A stretch of 64,000 nt of DNA from Saccharothrix violaceirubra (GTDB lineage Bacteria > Actinomycetota > Actinomycetes > Mycobacteriales > Pseudonocardiaceae), in contig NZ_JACHJS010000001.1 of NCBI RefSeq assembly GCF_014203755.1, positions 6,138,001 through 6,202,000 on the forward strand, in the 5' to 3' direction. Positions 1-7,972 of this stretch are shown here, piece after piece. Numbering within the stretch: the stretch's first letter is position 1; each line of letters starts with the position of its first letter. The notes under the pieces are model-generated. The model worked only from the letters and a program-made list of their open reading frames with translations, was not told the origin of the DNA and did no database searches. Made by a program: the position numbers and the translations under genes.

Positions 1-763
1 CGATCGTCGCGGCGATCACGGCCGCGCCGCCCGCCATGTCCGTGCGCATGAGGTGCATGCCCTCGGCGGGCTTGATCGAGATCCCGCCGGTGTCGAACGT
101 GATCCCCTTGCCGACGAACACCAGGTGGGGACCACCGCCGGTGCCCCGCCACGCCAGTTCGACCAGCCGGGGCGGACGCGGCGACCCGCCGCCGACCGCC
201 AGCACGCCGCCGAAGCCCTCCGCGCGCAGCCACTTCTCGTCGCGCACCCGCACGTCCAGGCCGGGCACGGCCCCCGCCAGCTTCGCGGTCGTCGCGGCCA
301 GCCAGGCGGGGTCCTTGGTGTTCGACGGGGTGTTCGCCAGGTCCCGCGCCAACGCCGTCGCGGCGGCGGCGTCCAGCGCCTCGCGCACCGCGTCGGCCAC
401 CGGCGCACCGGTCACCAGGCGCACGGACCGCACCCGCCGGGGCCGCTCCTGCCCGGTCACCTTGAACCCGTACCCGCCCAGGGCCAGACCGAGCGTGAAC
501 GCCGCCGCGTCCGCGTCGGCGGGCAGTTCCACGTCGCACCGCTCGGCCACGTCGGTCAACGCCCTGCTCAGCACGGCACCGGCGGTACGCCAGTCACCGG
601 CCGTGCCCGCGCCGACACCGAGCACCCACGGGTCGCGCCGGGCCGGCGCGCCGATGTCGCCGTCGTCCTCGCCGGCCGACGCGACGACGACCCGGAGGAC
701 GCCCCGTCTGGGCGAGCCCGCCACGTCGACGCTGGGCAGCGGGGTGGGCAACGGCTGGCGCAC
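1..763 (-). CDS. pepA: Leucyl aminopeptidase (peptidase family M17), C-terminal part outside the window
   Basis: Cytosolic, metal-dependent aminopeptidase that removes N-terminal residues from peptides. The translated part (about 254 residues) contains the M17 N-terminal domain, an ARDLANTPSNT segment and the start of the catalytic domain with VGKGITFDTGGISIKP and MRTDMAGGAA. These carry the first metal ligand lysine and the conserved aspartates. The start is a GTG at 763, preceded by AGGAGA at suitable spacing. The gene runs off the left edge, so the last catalytic segment cannot be checked. It is not linked in function to the motility genes. Confidence 0.93.
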   Translation of the reverse strand, partial: MRQPLPTPLPSVDVAGSPRRGVLRVVVASAGEDDGDIGAPARRDPWVLGVGAGTAGDWRTAGAVLSRALTDVAERCDVELPADADAAAFTLGLALGGYGFKVTGQERPRRVRSVRLVTGAPVADAVREALDAAAATALARDLANTPSNTKDPAWLAATTAKLAGAVPGLDVRVRDEKWLRAEGFGGVLAVGGGSPRPPRLVELAWRGTGGGPHLVFVGKGITFDTGGISIKPAEGMHLMRTDMAGGAAVIAATI

Positions 764-810
764 GGGTGGTTCTCCTGTCCGGTCGATCAACGACTGCCGA
801 CGCAGCGATG

Positions 811-835
811 CCCCGGTTCCACTGTGGAACCGGGG
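811..835 (-). terminator. Hairpin between the DUF3117 gene and pepA
   Basis: An 11-bp perfect stem, CCCCGGTTCCA with TGGAACCGGGG and a 3-nt loop, lies 27 bases past the stop of the DUF3117 gene and upstream of pepA. There is no T-run after it, as is common for actinobacterial terminators. Confidence 0.55.
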
Positions 836-861
836 CTTCGACGCTTACTCGTTCCGGCTGG

Positions 862-1029
862 TCAGCCCGCGGCTGCCTTGAGGGCGTCGCCCAGGGCGTT
901 GGCCTCGTCCGCCGACATCTCGACGACGAGGCGCCCACCACCCTCGAGCGGAACGCGCATGACGATGCCGCGCCCCTCCTTGGTGACCTCGAGGGGACCG
1001 TCGCCGGTCCGGGGCTTCATGGCCGCCAT
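862..1029 (-). CDS. DUF3117 family small protein (55 aa)
   Basis: Short protein of the DUF3117 family, which is widespread in actinobacteria and has no known function. It begins MAAMKPRTGDGPLEVTKEGR and continues through IVMRVPLEGGGRLVVEMS to a conserved DEANALGDAL tail, matching the family over its whole usual length of about 55 residues. A GGAGGGAG ribosome-binding site precedes the ATG at 1029. The gene is monocistronic, divergent from the PaaX-type gene, and followed by a hairpin. The 223-bp divergent spacer (1030-1252) holds its promoter, but I cannot point to a convincing -35/-10 pair. Confidence 0.9.
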   Translation of the reverse strand: MAAMKPRTGDGPLEVTKEGRGIVMRVPLEGGGRLVVEMSADEANALGDALKAAAG

Positions 1030-1252
1030 CGCGTGCTCCCTCCGTCAACATCTTCCCCGTCCGACCAGGGCCGGATACTCGCCCCATTCTCCCCTATGCG
1101 GACTGCGCGGCGAAACCGAACCGATCTTTCCGGTCCCGGCGAGACTCGGTGACGATCTTCGCCTCGTCGCAGTTCAACGCCAGGATGGCCGCGCACCAAC
1201 GACTTCCGGGGGCCCGCGGGTCGTCACCCGGCCGTGACCCGAATCGACGACT

Positions 1253-2071
1253 GTGGCGTGTCGCGGGGTCCGCCTGACAGACTCGGAAGCCGTGCGAGCC
1301 CGTTCCGCGCTCTTCGACGTCTACGGCGGCCACCTGCGCGAGCGGGGTGGTGCCGCGACGATCGCCGCCCTCGTCCGCCTGCTCGAACCGCTGGACTTCG
1401 CGGCGCCGGCCGTGCGCACGGCGGTGTCGCGGACGGTCCGCCAGGGGTGGCTCGAACCGGTCCGGCTGGCCGAGGGCCCCGGCTACGCGATGACACCCCG
1501 CGCGGAAAGGCGGCTCGACGAGGCCGCCGCGCGCATCTACCGGACCCGCCCGTCCACCTGGGACGGACGCTGGCACGTCGTCGTGCCGGACGTGCCGCCG
1601 GTGCGCGAGGCCCGCGACCGGCTGACGTCGTCGCTGCAACTGCTCGGCTACGGCGCGTTGGGCCCGGTCGCGTGGATCGCGCCGCGACCGTCGCCCGAAC
1701 TGGCCGACGTGCTCGCCGCCGAGGAGGTCGCCGCCACCTCGTTCCACGGCGAACACGAAGGCGACCCGCGCGAGCTGGCCGCCAAGGCGTGGGACCTGGA
1801 AGCCCTCGGCCAGGACTACGCACTCTTCGTGGCCGAGTGGGAACCGCTCGTGTCCGCTGTGGACGGAACGGCGCCCGCCACGGCGTTCGCCGCGTCACAA
1901 CGGTTCCTGCACGCGTGGCGCAAGTTCCTGTTCCGCGATCCGGGACTGCCGCGCGAACTGCTGCCCGCCGGCTGGCCGGGCCTGGCCGCCGCCGAGTTCT
2001 TCGACCGGCACACGGCACGGCTCGCGCCGGCCGCGCGCCGGTTCGTCGACGACAGTCTCGGAACCGACTGA
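1253..2071 (+). CDS. PaaX-family transcriptional regulator
   Basis: GntR-like winged-helix repressor of the PaaX family. In well-studied members PaaX senses phenylacetyl-CoA and represses aromatic catabolism. The N-terminal wHTH (about residues 15-80, with ARSALFDVYGGHL and VRTAVSRTVRQGWLEPV) is followed by the PaaX effector-binding region (TWDGRWHVVVPDVP) and a C-terminal part with FLHAWRKFLFRDPGLP. Length (272 aa) is normal. The start at GTG 1253 is uncertain: a GTG at 1292 (VRARSALFD) with a nearby GGAAG is equally plausible. An enoyl-CoA hydratase follows 13 bp later, so the pair is probably co-transcribed and concerned with acyl-CoA degradation. Confidence 0.85.
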   Translation: MACRGVRLTDSEAVRARSALFDVYGGHLRERGGAATIAALVRLLEPLDFAAPAVRTAVSRTVRQGWLEPVRLAEGPGYAMTPRAERRLDEAAARIYRTRPSTWDGRWHVVVPDVPPVREARDRLTSSLQLLGYGALGPVAWIAPRPSPELADVLAAEEVAATSFHGEHEGDPRELAAKAWDLEALGQDYALFVAEWEPLVSAVDGTAPATAFAASQRFLHAWRKFLFRDPGLPRELLPAGWPGLAAAEFFDRHTARLAPAARRFVDDSLGTD

Positions 2072-2084
2072 CCGGAGGTATCCC

Positions 2085-2864
2085 GTGTCCGAACTCCTCG
2101 TCGAGGACGCCGAGGGCGTGCGCACGCTCACGCTCAACCGGCCCGACTCGTACAACTCGCTGACCGTCTCGTTGAAGGAGCGGTTGCGGGACGTGCTGGC
2201 CGAGACGGCGGCCGACGACCGGGTGCGCGCCGTGGTGCTGACGGGTGCCGGGAAGGCGTTCTGCGCGGGCCAGGACCTCAAGGAGCACGCGCGACTGCTC
2301 GCCGAGGGCGACCCGGCACCGCTCAAGACCGTGGAGCTGCACTACAACCCGATCGTCGAGTCGATCATCGGGATGCCGAAGCCGGTCGTCGCGGCGGTCA
2401 ACGGGATGGCGGCGGGCGCGGGCGCGTCGTTCGCCTACGCGTGCGACCTGCGGGTGGCGGCGGCGGGCGCGCGGTTCCTGATGGCGTTCGCGAACGTGGG
2501 GTTGAGCGCGGATTCGGGCGCGTCGTGGACGCTGCCCCGCCTGATCGGCCGCGGTCGGGCCACGGAGATGATGTTGCTGGCCCAGCCGGTGGACGCGGCC
2601 GAGGCGTTGCGGATCGGCATGGTGTCGCAGGTCGTGCCGGACGGCGAGGCGCTGTCCACGGCACACGCCCTGGCCCGCACGCTGGCGTCCGGACCGACCG
2701 CCGCCTACGCCGCGATCAAGGAGGCGTTGGCGTTCTCCGGCGCGTTGTCGGCGGCGTTGGAGGTGGAGGCGCGCACGCAGGCGGCGGCGGGCGGCACGGC
2801 CGACCACCGCGCGGCGGTCGAGGCGTTCGTGGCCAAGCGGAAGCCGACGTTCAGCGGTCGATAG
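2085..2864 (+). CDS. Enoyl-CoA hydratase/isomerase (crotonase family, PaaG-like)
   Basis: Crotonase-fold enzyme that hydrates or isomerises acyl-CoA double bonds. The oxyanion-hole segments GAGKAFCAGQDL and AAVNGMAAGAGASFAYACDL are clear. The region FLMAFANVGLSADSGASWTLPRLIG resembles 1,2-epoxyphenylacetyl-CoA isomerase (PaaG), which often has Asp at this position. The link to the preceding PaaX-type regulator supports a phenylacetate or related aromatic acyl-CoA role, but no other paa genes are present. A GGAGG site precedes the GTG start. The 3' end overlaps the convergent tag gene by 14 bp. Confidence 0.88.
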   Translation: MSELLVEDAEGVRTLTLNRPDSYNSLTVSLKERLRDVLAETAADDRVRAVVLTGAGKAFCAGQDLKEHARLLAEGDPAPLKTVELHYNPIVESIIGMPKPVVAAVNGMAAGAGASFAYACDLRVAAAGARFLMAFANVGLSADSGASWTLPRLIGRGRATEMMLLAQPVDAAEALRIGMVSQVVPDGEALSTAHALARTLASGPTAAYAAIKEALAFSGALSAALEVEARTQAAAGGTADHRAAVEAFVAKRKPTFSGR

Positions 2865-3402
2865 CGCGGAAGCAGGTCGCCACGTGGTCGTCGACCATGC
2901 CGGTGGCCTGCATCAACGCGTAACACGTGATCGGTCCGAGGAAGACGAAGCCGCGCCGCTTGAGCTCCTTGGCCATGGCCTTGGACTCGGCGGTGACGGC
3001 GGGCACGTCGGCGATGGTCGCGGGCCGGACGTGGGTCTTGGGCGCGAACGACCAGAGCAGGTCGTCGAGCGGCTCGTCCATGGCCGCGAGGACACGGGCG
3101 TTGGCGACGGCCGCGTTGATCTTGGCCCGGTTGCGCACGATGGACGCGTCGGCCATGAGCCGGTCGAAGTCGGCATCGTCGTAGCCGGCGACGACCACCG
3201 GGTCGAAGTCCGCGAAAGCCCGCCGGAAGTTCTCCCGCTTGCGCAGGATCGTGATCCACGACAGGCCGGACTGGAACGACTCCAGGCACATGCGCTCGAA
3301 CAGTTCCGCGTCGCCGTGCAGCTCCACGCCCCACTCGGTGTCGTGGTAGTCGCGGTAGTCGGGCGTGCTGTCGCCCCAGGCGCAACGGACGACGTCGATC
3401 AT
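2851..3402 (-). CDS. tag: DNA-3-methyladenine glycosylase I
   Basis: Base-excision repair enzyme that releases 3-methyladenine from alkylated DNA. The 183-residue protein matches Tag over its full length: CAWGDSTPDYRDYHDTEWG at the N-terminus, the helix-hairpin-helix segment FQSGLSWITILRKRENFR, and a C-terminal GPITCYALMQATGMVDDH...C with the zinc-ligating His/Cys residues. The ATG at 3402 overlaps the stop of the upstream SRPBCC gene, so the three minus-strand genes between 4129 and 2851 form one translationally coupled operon. Confidence 0.95.
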   Translation of the reverse strand: MIDVVRCAWGDSTPDYRDYHDTEWGVELHGDAELFERMCLESFQSGLSWITILRKRENFRRAFADFDPVVVAGYDDADFDRLMADASIVRNRAKINAAVANARVLAAMDEPLDDLLWSFAPKTHVRPATIADVPAVTAESKAMAKELKRRGFVFLGPITCYALMQATGMVDDHVATCFRAIDR

Positions 3403-3806
3403 CGGTACCTCTCGGCGAAACGGGCGAAGCGGCGCAGCGACCAGGCCACGCCGGGCGCGAACGCGGCGGCCAACGGCCACGGTACGTCCTCGTACCAGAC
3501 GAACTCGGAACGGTCGCCGTGCCCGCTCACCCGGAACCCGCCCGTGCCCCGGACCAACCGCCCGGTGTGCTCGACCACGCACCGGACCGGAGGCTCCCAC
3601 ACCGTGACGCGCATGGTGTCGACGAACCCGAACCGGCCGATGCCGGTGAACGCGGACAGCGTCGAGCCGGTGGACGTGCCGTCGCCGCCGGTCACCCGCA
3701 CGCGCGTGCCGAGCATCCACTCGCCTTGGCGAACCCAGTCGGTGGCCGCCGCCCACGTGGTCGCGGCGGGTGCGGCGACGTCGACGGCGAGTTCGAGCCG
3801 GGTCAT
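3399..3806 (-). CDS. SRPBCC-family (polyketide cyclase-like) protein
   Basis: 135-residue single-domain START/SRPBCC protein. It opens with MTRLELAVDVAAPAATTWAAATDWVRQGEW, the typical first strand and helix of the fold, and has the VWEPPVRCVVEH strand and a terminal helix (FAPGVAWSLRRFARFAERY). These proteins bind hydrophobic ligands; no substrate can be named. Start and stop overlap both neighbours (ATGA with the upstream DivIVA-like gene, 4-bp overlap with tag), so expression is coupled. Confidence 0.8.
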   Translation of the reverse strand: MTRLELAVDVAAPAATTWAAATDWVRQGEWMLGTRVRVTGGDGTSTGSTLSAFTGIGRFGFVDTMRVTVWEPPVRCVVEHTGRLVRGTGGFRVSGHGDRSEFVWYEDVPWPLAAAFAPGVAWSLRRFARFAERYR

Positions 3807-4129
3807 GAGGGCGTACCGGCCGGCCTCACCGCGTCGGGTTCACGGTCGGCCTCGAGTTCGGCCACGCGGGACCGCAGTACCTCGATCTCGCCGGCGAGCC
3901 GGTCGAGCACCCAGTCGACCTCGGACATCCGGTAGCCGCGCAGGACCTGCTGGAAGCGCACGGCACGGACGTCCTCGGGCCGCACGTCGTCGGCCGGCAG
4001 CCGCGTCGGGGACGTGCCGGGTGGCAGCGGTGCCATCTCCTCACCCCGCCCGAACACCAGCGAGGCCAGCAGGAACACCACGGCCGCCACGAGCACCATG
4101 ACGACGAGGTAGATGAGCGCGGTGGTCAC
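3803..4129 (-). CDS. Small membrane protein with DivIVA-like domain
   Basis: 108-residue protein with one N-terminal membrane segment (about residues 4-26, ALIYLVVMVLVAAVVFLLAS), then a DivIVA-type motif (VRAVRFQQVLRGYRMSEVDWVLDRLAGEI) and a short coiled coil. In actinobacteria the LRGYR..EVD signature marks DivIVA-domain proteins that often associate with the cell pole or septum. I chose the GTG at 4129, since it places the membrane helix right at the N-terminus; the longer reading frame adds 16 residues of poor quality. It is the first gene of the SRPBCC-tag operon. Confidence 0.75.
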   Translation of the reverse strand: MTTALIYLVVMVLVAAVVFLLASLVFGRGEEMAPLPPGTSPTRLPADDVRPEDVRAVRFQQVLRGYRMSEVDWVLDRLAGEIEVLRSRVAELEADREPDAVRPAGTPS

Positions 4130-4253
4130 GACACGATCGTGACACACCACCACGCGTAACACCGAGGATGGCTCCACACTCGACCAGGCAGCCGAAGTTC
4201 CCCGAACGTGACGACACAGCTACCAGGCGGCAACAGAGCTGCCACCCGTTCCG

Positions 4254-4341
4254 GGCGCCCGAACGCACAACTCACGGTGCCTGAACGCAGAGTTCATGGT
4301 GTCCGAACGCACAACTCGCAGTGTCCGAAGGTATAACTCGC
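4254..4341 (-). repeat. Four tandem 22-nt repeats 3' of csrA
   Basis: Read along the minus strand, four 22-nt units occupy 4341-4320, 4319-4298, 4297-4276 and 4275-4254. The second unit begins GCGAGTTGTGCG and ends TTCGGACACC; the others differ at several positions. The array begins 12 bases after the csrA stop codon, in the direction of transcription. Related arrays follow the fliS operon (12441 on) and flhB (31294 on). Confidence 0.85.
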
Positions 4342-4353
4342 GCGTTCAGGGGG

Positions 4354-4590
4354 CTACCCGTCCCGGCGGAAGCGCAACGCCTCCGTGAGAGCGGCGGTCG
4401 CGGCCTCGTCCGCGACCGCCTGCTCATTGGCCTTCTTCAGCTCGCGGTACACCTCGTCCCGGTGCACGGCGATCGACCGAGGCGCCGCGACACCGATCCG
4501 GACCACGTCACCCCGCACGTCCAGGACGGTCACCGTGACCTCGTCGCCGATGCGCACGCTCTCGCCGGAGCGGCGGGTCAGGACCAGCAT
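4354..4590 (-). CDS. csrA: Carbon storage regulator CsrA
   Basis: RNA-binding translational regulator that binds GGA motifs in mRNA leaders. In Gram-positive bacteria it represses flagellin (hag/fliC) translation and is antagonised by FliW. The protein starts [18 protein letters not shown] and carries the conserved [18 protein letters not shown] strand and helix. At 78 residues it has a slightly extended C-terminal helix. It is the last gene of flgN-flgK-flgL-fliW-csrA and sits 21 bp after fliW, the usual partner arrangement. The fliC leader at about 8.99-9.04 kb is a likely target. Confidence 0.95.
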   Translation of the reverse strand: MLVLTRRSGESVRIGDEVTVTVLDVRGDVVRIGVAAPRSIAVHRDEVYRELKKANEQAVADEAATAALTEALRFRRDG

Positions 4591-4611
4591 CTCGGTCGTC
4601 CTCCCTGGAGG

Positions 4612-5004
4612 TCAGGCGCTCAACAGCGGCGCGCGGAGATCACCCGCGGTCAGCACGACCTGGACCGCGCGTCGGGTCCGCTGGTCGACCACGATGGGGG
4701 CGAGCAGGTTGGCGGTGGCCGAGGAGGCCGACTCGCCGACCGTCACGACCAGCAGCACCAGCAGGTCGGACACGTCGACCGTGCCGAGCTGCTCGACGGC
4801 CTGCGCACCGATCTCCGGAGCGTAGTCCGGGAAGAACGGCGCCGGCGGCACGACGAGGAACCGCAGCTCCGGGTCGTCGACCGAGCGCAGCGAGAACAGC
4901 AGGCCGTCCTCGGTGGTGCGCACGAGCAGGAAGCGGCGGTGCTCCGGGAACCCGGGCATGGGGACGCTGAACTCGATGACGGGCGCCGTGTCGGCGTCGC
5001 TCAC
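4612..5004 (-). CDS. fliW: Flagellar assembly factor FliW
   Basis: FliW binds CsrA and flagellin and couples flagellin synthesis to its export. The 130-residue protein has the FliW pattern: PGFPEHRRFLLV near the N-terminus, a central LRFLVVPPAPFFPDY segment and a VTVGESASSATANLLAPIVVDQRTRRAVQVVL tail. The start is the GTG at 5004, preceded by GAGGAGGACG. The longer frame starting at 5034 has no ribosome-binding site and overlaps flgL. It lies between flgL and csrA. Confidence 0.93.
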   Translation of the reverse strand: MSDADTAPVIEFSVPMPGFPEHRRFLLVRTTEDGLLFSLRSVDDPELRFLVVPPAPFFPDYAPEIGAQAVEQLGTVDVSDLLVLLVVTVGESASSATANLLAPIVVDQRTRRAVQVVLTAGDLRAPLLSA

Positions 5005-5030
5005 GTCCGTCCTCCTCGTCAGGACCGCGG

Positions 5031-5921
5031 TCATCGGAGGAAGTCCAACAACGAGGGCTGCTGGATGCGCGCCGTGGCGGCCAGGGCCGCCTGGTAGGCG
5101 GTCGACTGCGTCTGCAACGACACCACCGCCTCCGTGAGGTCGACTTCCTCGATGTCCGACAACTGCCCGGTCAACGTCACCGCGCGGTCCTTGGCGACGT
5201 CGACCGCCGTGGTGAGGCGACTGTATCGACTGCCGACGGCGGCGAGTTCGGTGTTGACCGACGAGAGGCGTGAATCCACACGATCGAGTTCGGTGTTGAG
5301 GGTGGGGTCGCCCGATCGGAGCTTGCTCGCCACGGTCGACAGCACGGAGAAGACCGAATCGGTGCCTGTGCCGAACACCGTGGAGGGCACGTCCACGCGC
5401 ACCTGGGTGCGGGCGTCCACCCGGCGCAGCACCTCACCGTCGTCGCCGAGGTAGGCGCCGCTGTCGTCGAACGCACGGGAGTTCGCGGTCGTGCCGCCGA
5501 ACACCGGCCGGCCCAGGTAGGACGTGTTGGCCGCGGACAGGGCGGCGTCGCGCAGCGACTCGATCTGACCGGCGAGCGCGACCCGCGCGGTCGGGTCGGA
5601 CGCGGTGGCGTTCAGGCCCTGCACGACCAGGTCGCGGGCCTGGTTGAGGTAGTTCGAGACACCGAGCAGCGCGTTCTCGGCCGTGCCGAGGCGTGCGGTG
5701 CCGTCGGCGGCGCTGCGGGTGTACCGCTCGCCGGCCGCGAGGTCGGTGCGCAGGCGCATGGCGGCCACGGCACCGGTCGGCGAGTCGGACGGGGTGTTGA
5801 TCTTCCTGCCGGTGGTGACCTGCTGGCGCAGTTCCTCGCCGCGGTTCTGGTTGGCGCGCAGCGCGGACAGCGTGCGCTGCGAGGAGGAGAGTTCCGTCGT
5901 CCGGGAGATGCCGATGCCCAT
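5031..5921 (-). CDS. flgL: Flagellar hook-filament junction protein FlgL (HAP3)
   Basis: Flagellin-like protein that joins the hook to the filament. The N-terminal helix has the flagellin-type region (LSALRANQNRGEELRQQVTTGRKINTPSDSPTGAVAAMRLR) and the C-terminal helix ends TAYQAALAATARIQQPSLLDFLR. The middle carries the usual variable beta domain. I chose the ATG at 5921, four bases after the flgK stop; a GTG at 5933 that overlaps flgK is also possible and adds four residues. It is exported by the flagellar type III apparatus. Confidence 0.93.
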   Translation of the reverse strand: MGIGISRTTELSSSQRTLSALRANQNRGEELRQQVTTGRKINTPSDSPTGAVAAMRLRTDLAAGERYTRSAADGTARLGTAENALLGVSNYLNQARDLVVQGLNATASDPTARVALAGQIESLRDAALSAANTSYLGRPVFGGTTANSRAFDDSGAYLGDDGEVLRRVDARTQVRVDVPSTVFGTGTDSVFSVLSTVASKLRSGDPTLNTELDRVDSRLSSVNTELAAVGSRYSRLTTAVDVAKDRAVTLTGQLSDIEEVDLTEAVVSLQTQSTAYQAALAATARIQQPSLLDFLR

Positions 5922-5925
5922 CGGG

Positions 5926-7299
5926 TCACGCACCCATTCGGTTGATCATGGTGTCGAGCATGGAGTCGATCGCGCTCATGACCTTCGCGGCGGCCTCGTA
6001 GGACCGCTGGTAGGTGAGCATCGCGGTGAGTTCCTCGTCGAGGTTGACGCCCGACTCGCTGGCGCGGGCCGAGTCGATGGTGTCGGTGACGGCGGTCTGG
6101 GTGTTCAGGACCGTCTTCGCCGAGTTCGCCTCGATGCCGATCTTGGACACCGCGGTCCGGTACGCCACGTCGGCGCCCGTGGCCGAGTTCGCGAGTTCGG
6201 ACAGCTTGTCGGCCGCGCTGCCGTCCAACGCCTTGGTCGCACTGCCGGAGGCGGCGATGTCGGCCGGGTTCGTGATGGCCACGGAGATGCCCGCGGCGGT
6301 GGTGCCGCTGAAGAACGCGCCGCCCGCGACGCCCGCCTTGGTGAACGCGGCGGTGTGGACGGTGTTGACCGACGTGGTCAGCGCGGAGGCGACCTTGTCC
6401 AGCTCGGCTGCGTAGTCGGGCAAGGTGTTGTTCAGGCCGGACAGCGTGGCGCCCATGGCACCGCCCACGCCGCTCACCGCCGTGCCGGTGTCCTGCCAGA
6501 CCAGGCCGACCGGGTTCGCGGACTGGCCGGACAGCGTCGTGGCACCGGCCGGATCGACGGCTCGCGCGGTCGCGCCCTGCACCAGCCAGCCGCCGCCCAG
6601 GCTCAGGCCCACCGAGCCGTCGGCCGCGGTGACGGCCTTCGCGCCGGTCGCCTCGACCAGGTTCATCACCAGCAGGTCGCGCTGGTCGGCCAGCTCGTTG
6701 CCGGTGCCGCCGGACTGGCGGGCGCGGCGCACCGCGTCGTTGAGGTCGGCCAGCCGGGCGGCCTTGGTGTTGATGTCGGCGGTGGTGTCGGTCATCGCCG
6801 CGCGCTGGGCCGAGAACTGGTCGGACAGCTCGCCCGCGCCGGAGTTGAGCGCCGTGGCCACGTCCTTGGCCCGCGTCAGCAACTGGGTGCGCGCGCCGAG
6901 GTCGCCGGGGTTGTCGGCGAGGTCGGCGAAACCCGCCCACAGCTCGCCGAGCTTGGCCTGCAGGCCCGTGCCGCCGGGCTCGTTGAAGACGGTCTGGACC
7001 TCGGAAAGCACTTCGAGGCGTCCGGTGGCGGACGCCTGGCGCTCGTGCTCGACGTGGCCGCGCGACTCCAGGTAGGAGTCCCGCAGACGGGCGATGGACG
7101 TGACGTTGACGCCACCCTCGAAATTGGACGCCCGCGCCCACCGACCGGGTGCCATGGTGCCCGCGGGCTCGGTGTTGAGCCGCTGCCGGGAGTAGCCCTC
7201 GGTGTTCGCGTTGGCGATGTTCTGCCCGGTCACTTCCAGGCCGCGGCGGTTCGTGGTGAGCGCGCTCAGGGCGGCGCCGATCCCGGCGAAGGTGCTCAT
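5926..7299 (-). CDS. flgK: Flagellar hook-associated protein FlgK (HAP1)
   Basis: Forms the first ring of the hook-filament junction. The 457-residue protein has the rod/hook family N-terminus (GLEVTGQNIANANTEGYSRQ, about residues 20-40), a long helical and beta central region, and the C-terminal signature ESGVNLDEELTAMLTYQRSYEAAAKVMSAIDSMLDTMINR. It starts 2 bp after the flgN stop codon, so translation is coupled with its export chaperone. Confidence 0.95.
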   Translation of the reverse strand: MSTFAGIGAALSALTTNRRGLEVTGQNIANANTEGYSRQRLNTEPAGTMAPGRWARASNFEGGVNVTSIARLRDSYLESRGHVEHERQASATGRLEVLSEVQTVFNEPGGTGLQAKLGELWAGFADLADNPGDLGARTQLLTRAKDVATALNSGAGELSDQFSAQRAAMTDTTADINTKAARLADLNDAVRRARQSGGTGNELADQRDLLVMNLVEATGAKAVTAADGSVGLSLGGGWLVQGATARAVDPAGATTLSGQSANPVGLVWQDTGTAVSGVGGAMGATLSGLNNTLPDYAAELDKVASALTTSVNTVHTAAFTKAGVAGGAFFSGTTAAGISVAITNPADIAASGSATKALDGSAADKLSELANSATGADVAYRTAVSKIGIEANSAKTVLNTQTAVTDTIDSARASESGVNLDEELTAMLTYQRSYEAAAKVMSAIDSMLDTMINRMGA

Positions 7300-7301
7300 G
7301 T

Positions 7302-7790
7302 CTAGAGGGCCTCGTCCACGAGTCGGGCGCCGACCGGCGCGCTGACGGTGCTGCCGTTGGCCTGGTACAGCGGGCCGCTGCCGTCGCCGCCGACGGCGTC
7401 GAGGGCGTCGCGCACGGCGCGGGCGCCGACGGTGAGCCGGTCGCGGTTCTCCCGCACGGCACCGGAGATCTCCGCGGAGATGGCCAGCAGCGCGGTGCGG
7501 TGCTCGGTGAAGACGTCCCGCCACGGCTCGCCCACGTGCTCGGCGATCTCGGCGAGCGAGGCACCGGGCGCGAGGCCCAGTTCGTCCACAAGGGTGTCGA
7601 CGAGTACCGCGCGCAGCACGTCCGCCTCACGGACGCGCGCGAGGACCCGCTCGACCTCGTGGGTGGCGGTGCCCAGCCAGCGGGTCCGGCCCGAGGCCAG
7701 CACCAGGCTCTCGACCTGCAACTTGTAGAGCAGCATCGACAGCAGCTCCCGCTGACGCCACAAGGCTGCGGACGTCTCGACGAGACTCAT
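7302..7790 (-). CDS. flgN: FlgN-family export chaperone for FlgK/FlgL
   Basis: 162-residue mostly helical protein at the head of the flgN-flgK-flgL-fliW-csrA operon. The N-terminal WRQRELLSMLLYKLQVESLVLASGR and the following helices match the FlgN coiled-coil fold, which binds the C-termini of FlgK and FlgL. The ATG at 7790 has an excellent CTGGAGGA site. The assignment rests on fold pattern and position. The operon is divergent from fliA, and a FliA-type promoter pattern lies at 7852-7826. Confidence 0.85.
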   Translation of the reverse strand: MSLVETSAALWRQRELLSMLLYKLQVESLVLASGRTRWLGTATHEVERVLARVREADVLRAVLVDTLVDELGLAPGASLAEIAEHVGEPWRDVFTEHRTALLAISAEISGAVRENRDRLTVGARAVRDALDAVGGDGSGPLYQANGSTVSAPVGARLVDEAL

Positions 7791-7825
7791 CGGTCCTCCA
7801 GGTTGTAAGCCGCCGGACTCTCCCC

Positions 7826-7852
7826 CCAACGACAGCCCCGGTGCCGCCTTGC
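7826..7852 (-). promoter_or_regulatory. Candidate FliA-type promoter of the flgN operon
   Basis: On the minus strand GCAA (7852-7849), 15 nt, then GTCGTTGG (7833-7826). Spacing is the same as at seven other motility units in the window, but the -10 differs at one core base (T for A). It would give a leader of about 30 nt before flgN. Confidence 0.5.
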
Positions 7853-7972
7853 GGGTTTTTCCCGGACGAGTTGCACCCGGTTCGCACCCGGAACGTCGAC
7901 CGACTTGCACCCACGGGCTTCGAGTCTTGGACATGTCGCCGGGAGCGAGTCCCGGTGGGGAGGTGGAGACCC

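Noticed and set aside
4254..4341. 22-nt array as a small CRISPR
   Set aside because: Units are directly tandem with no spacers, diverge between copies, and no cas genes are present.
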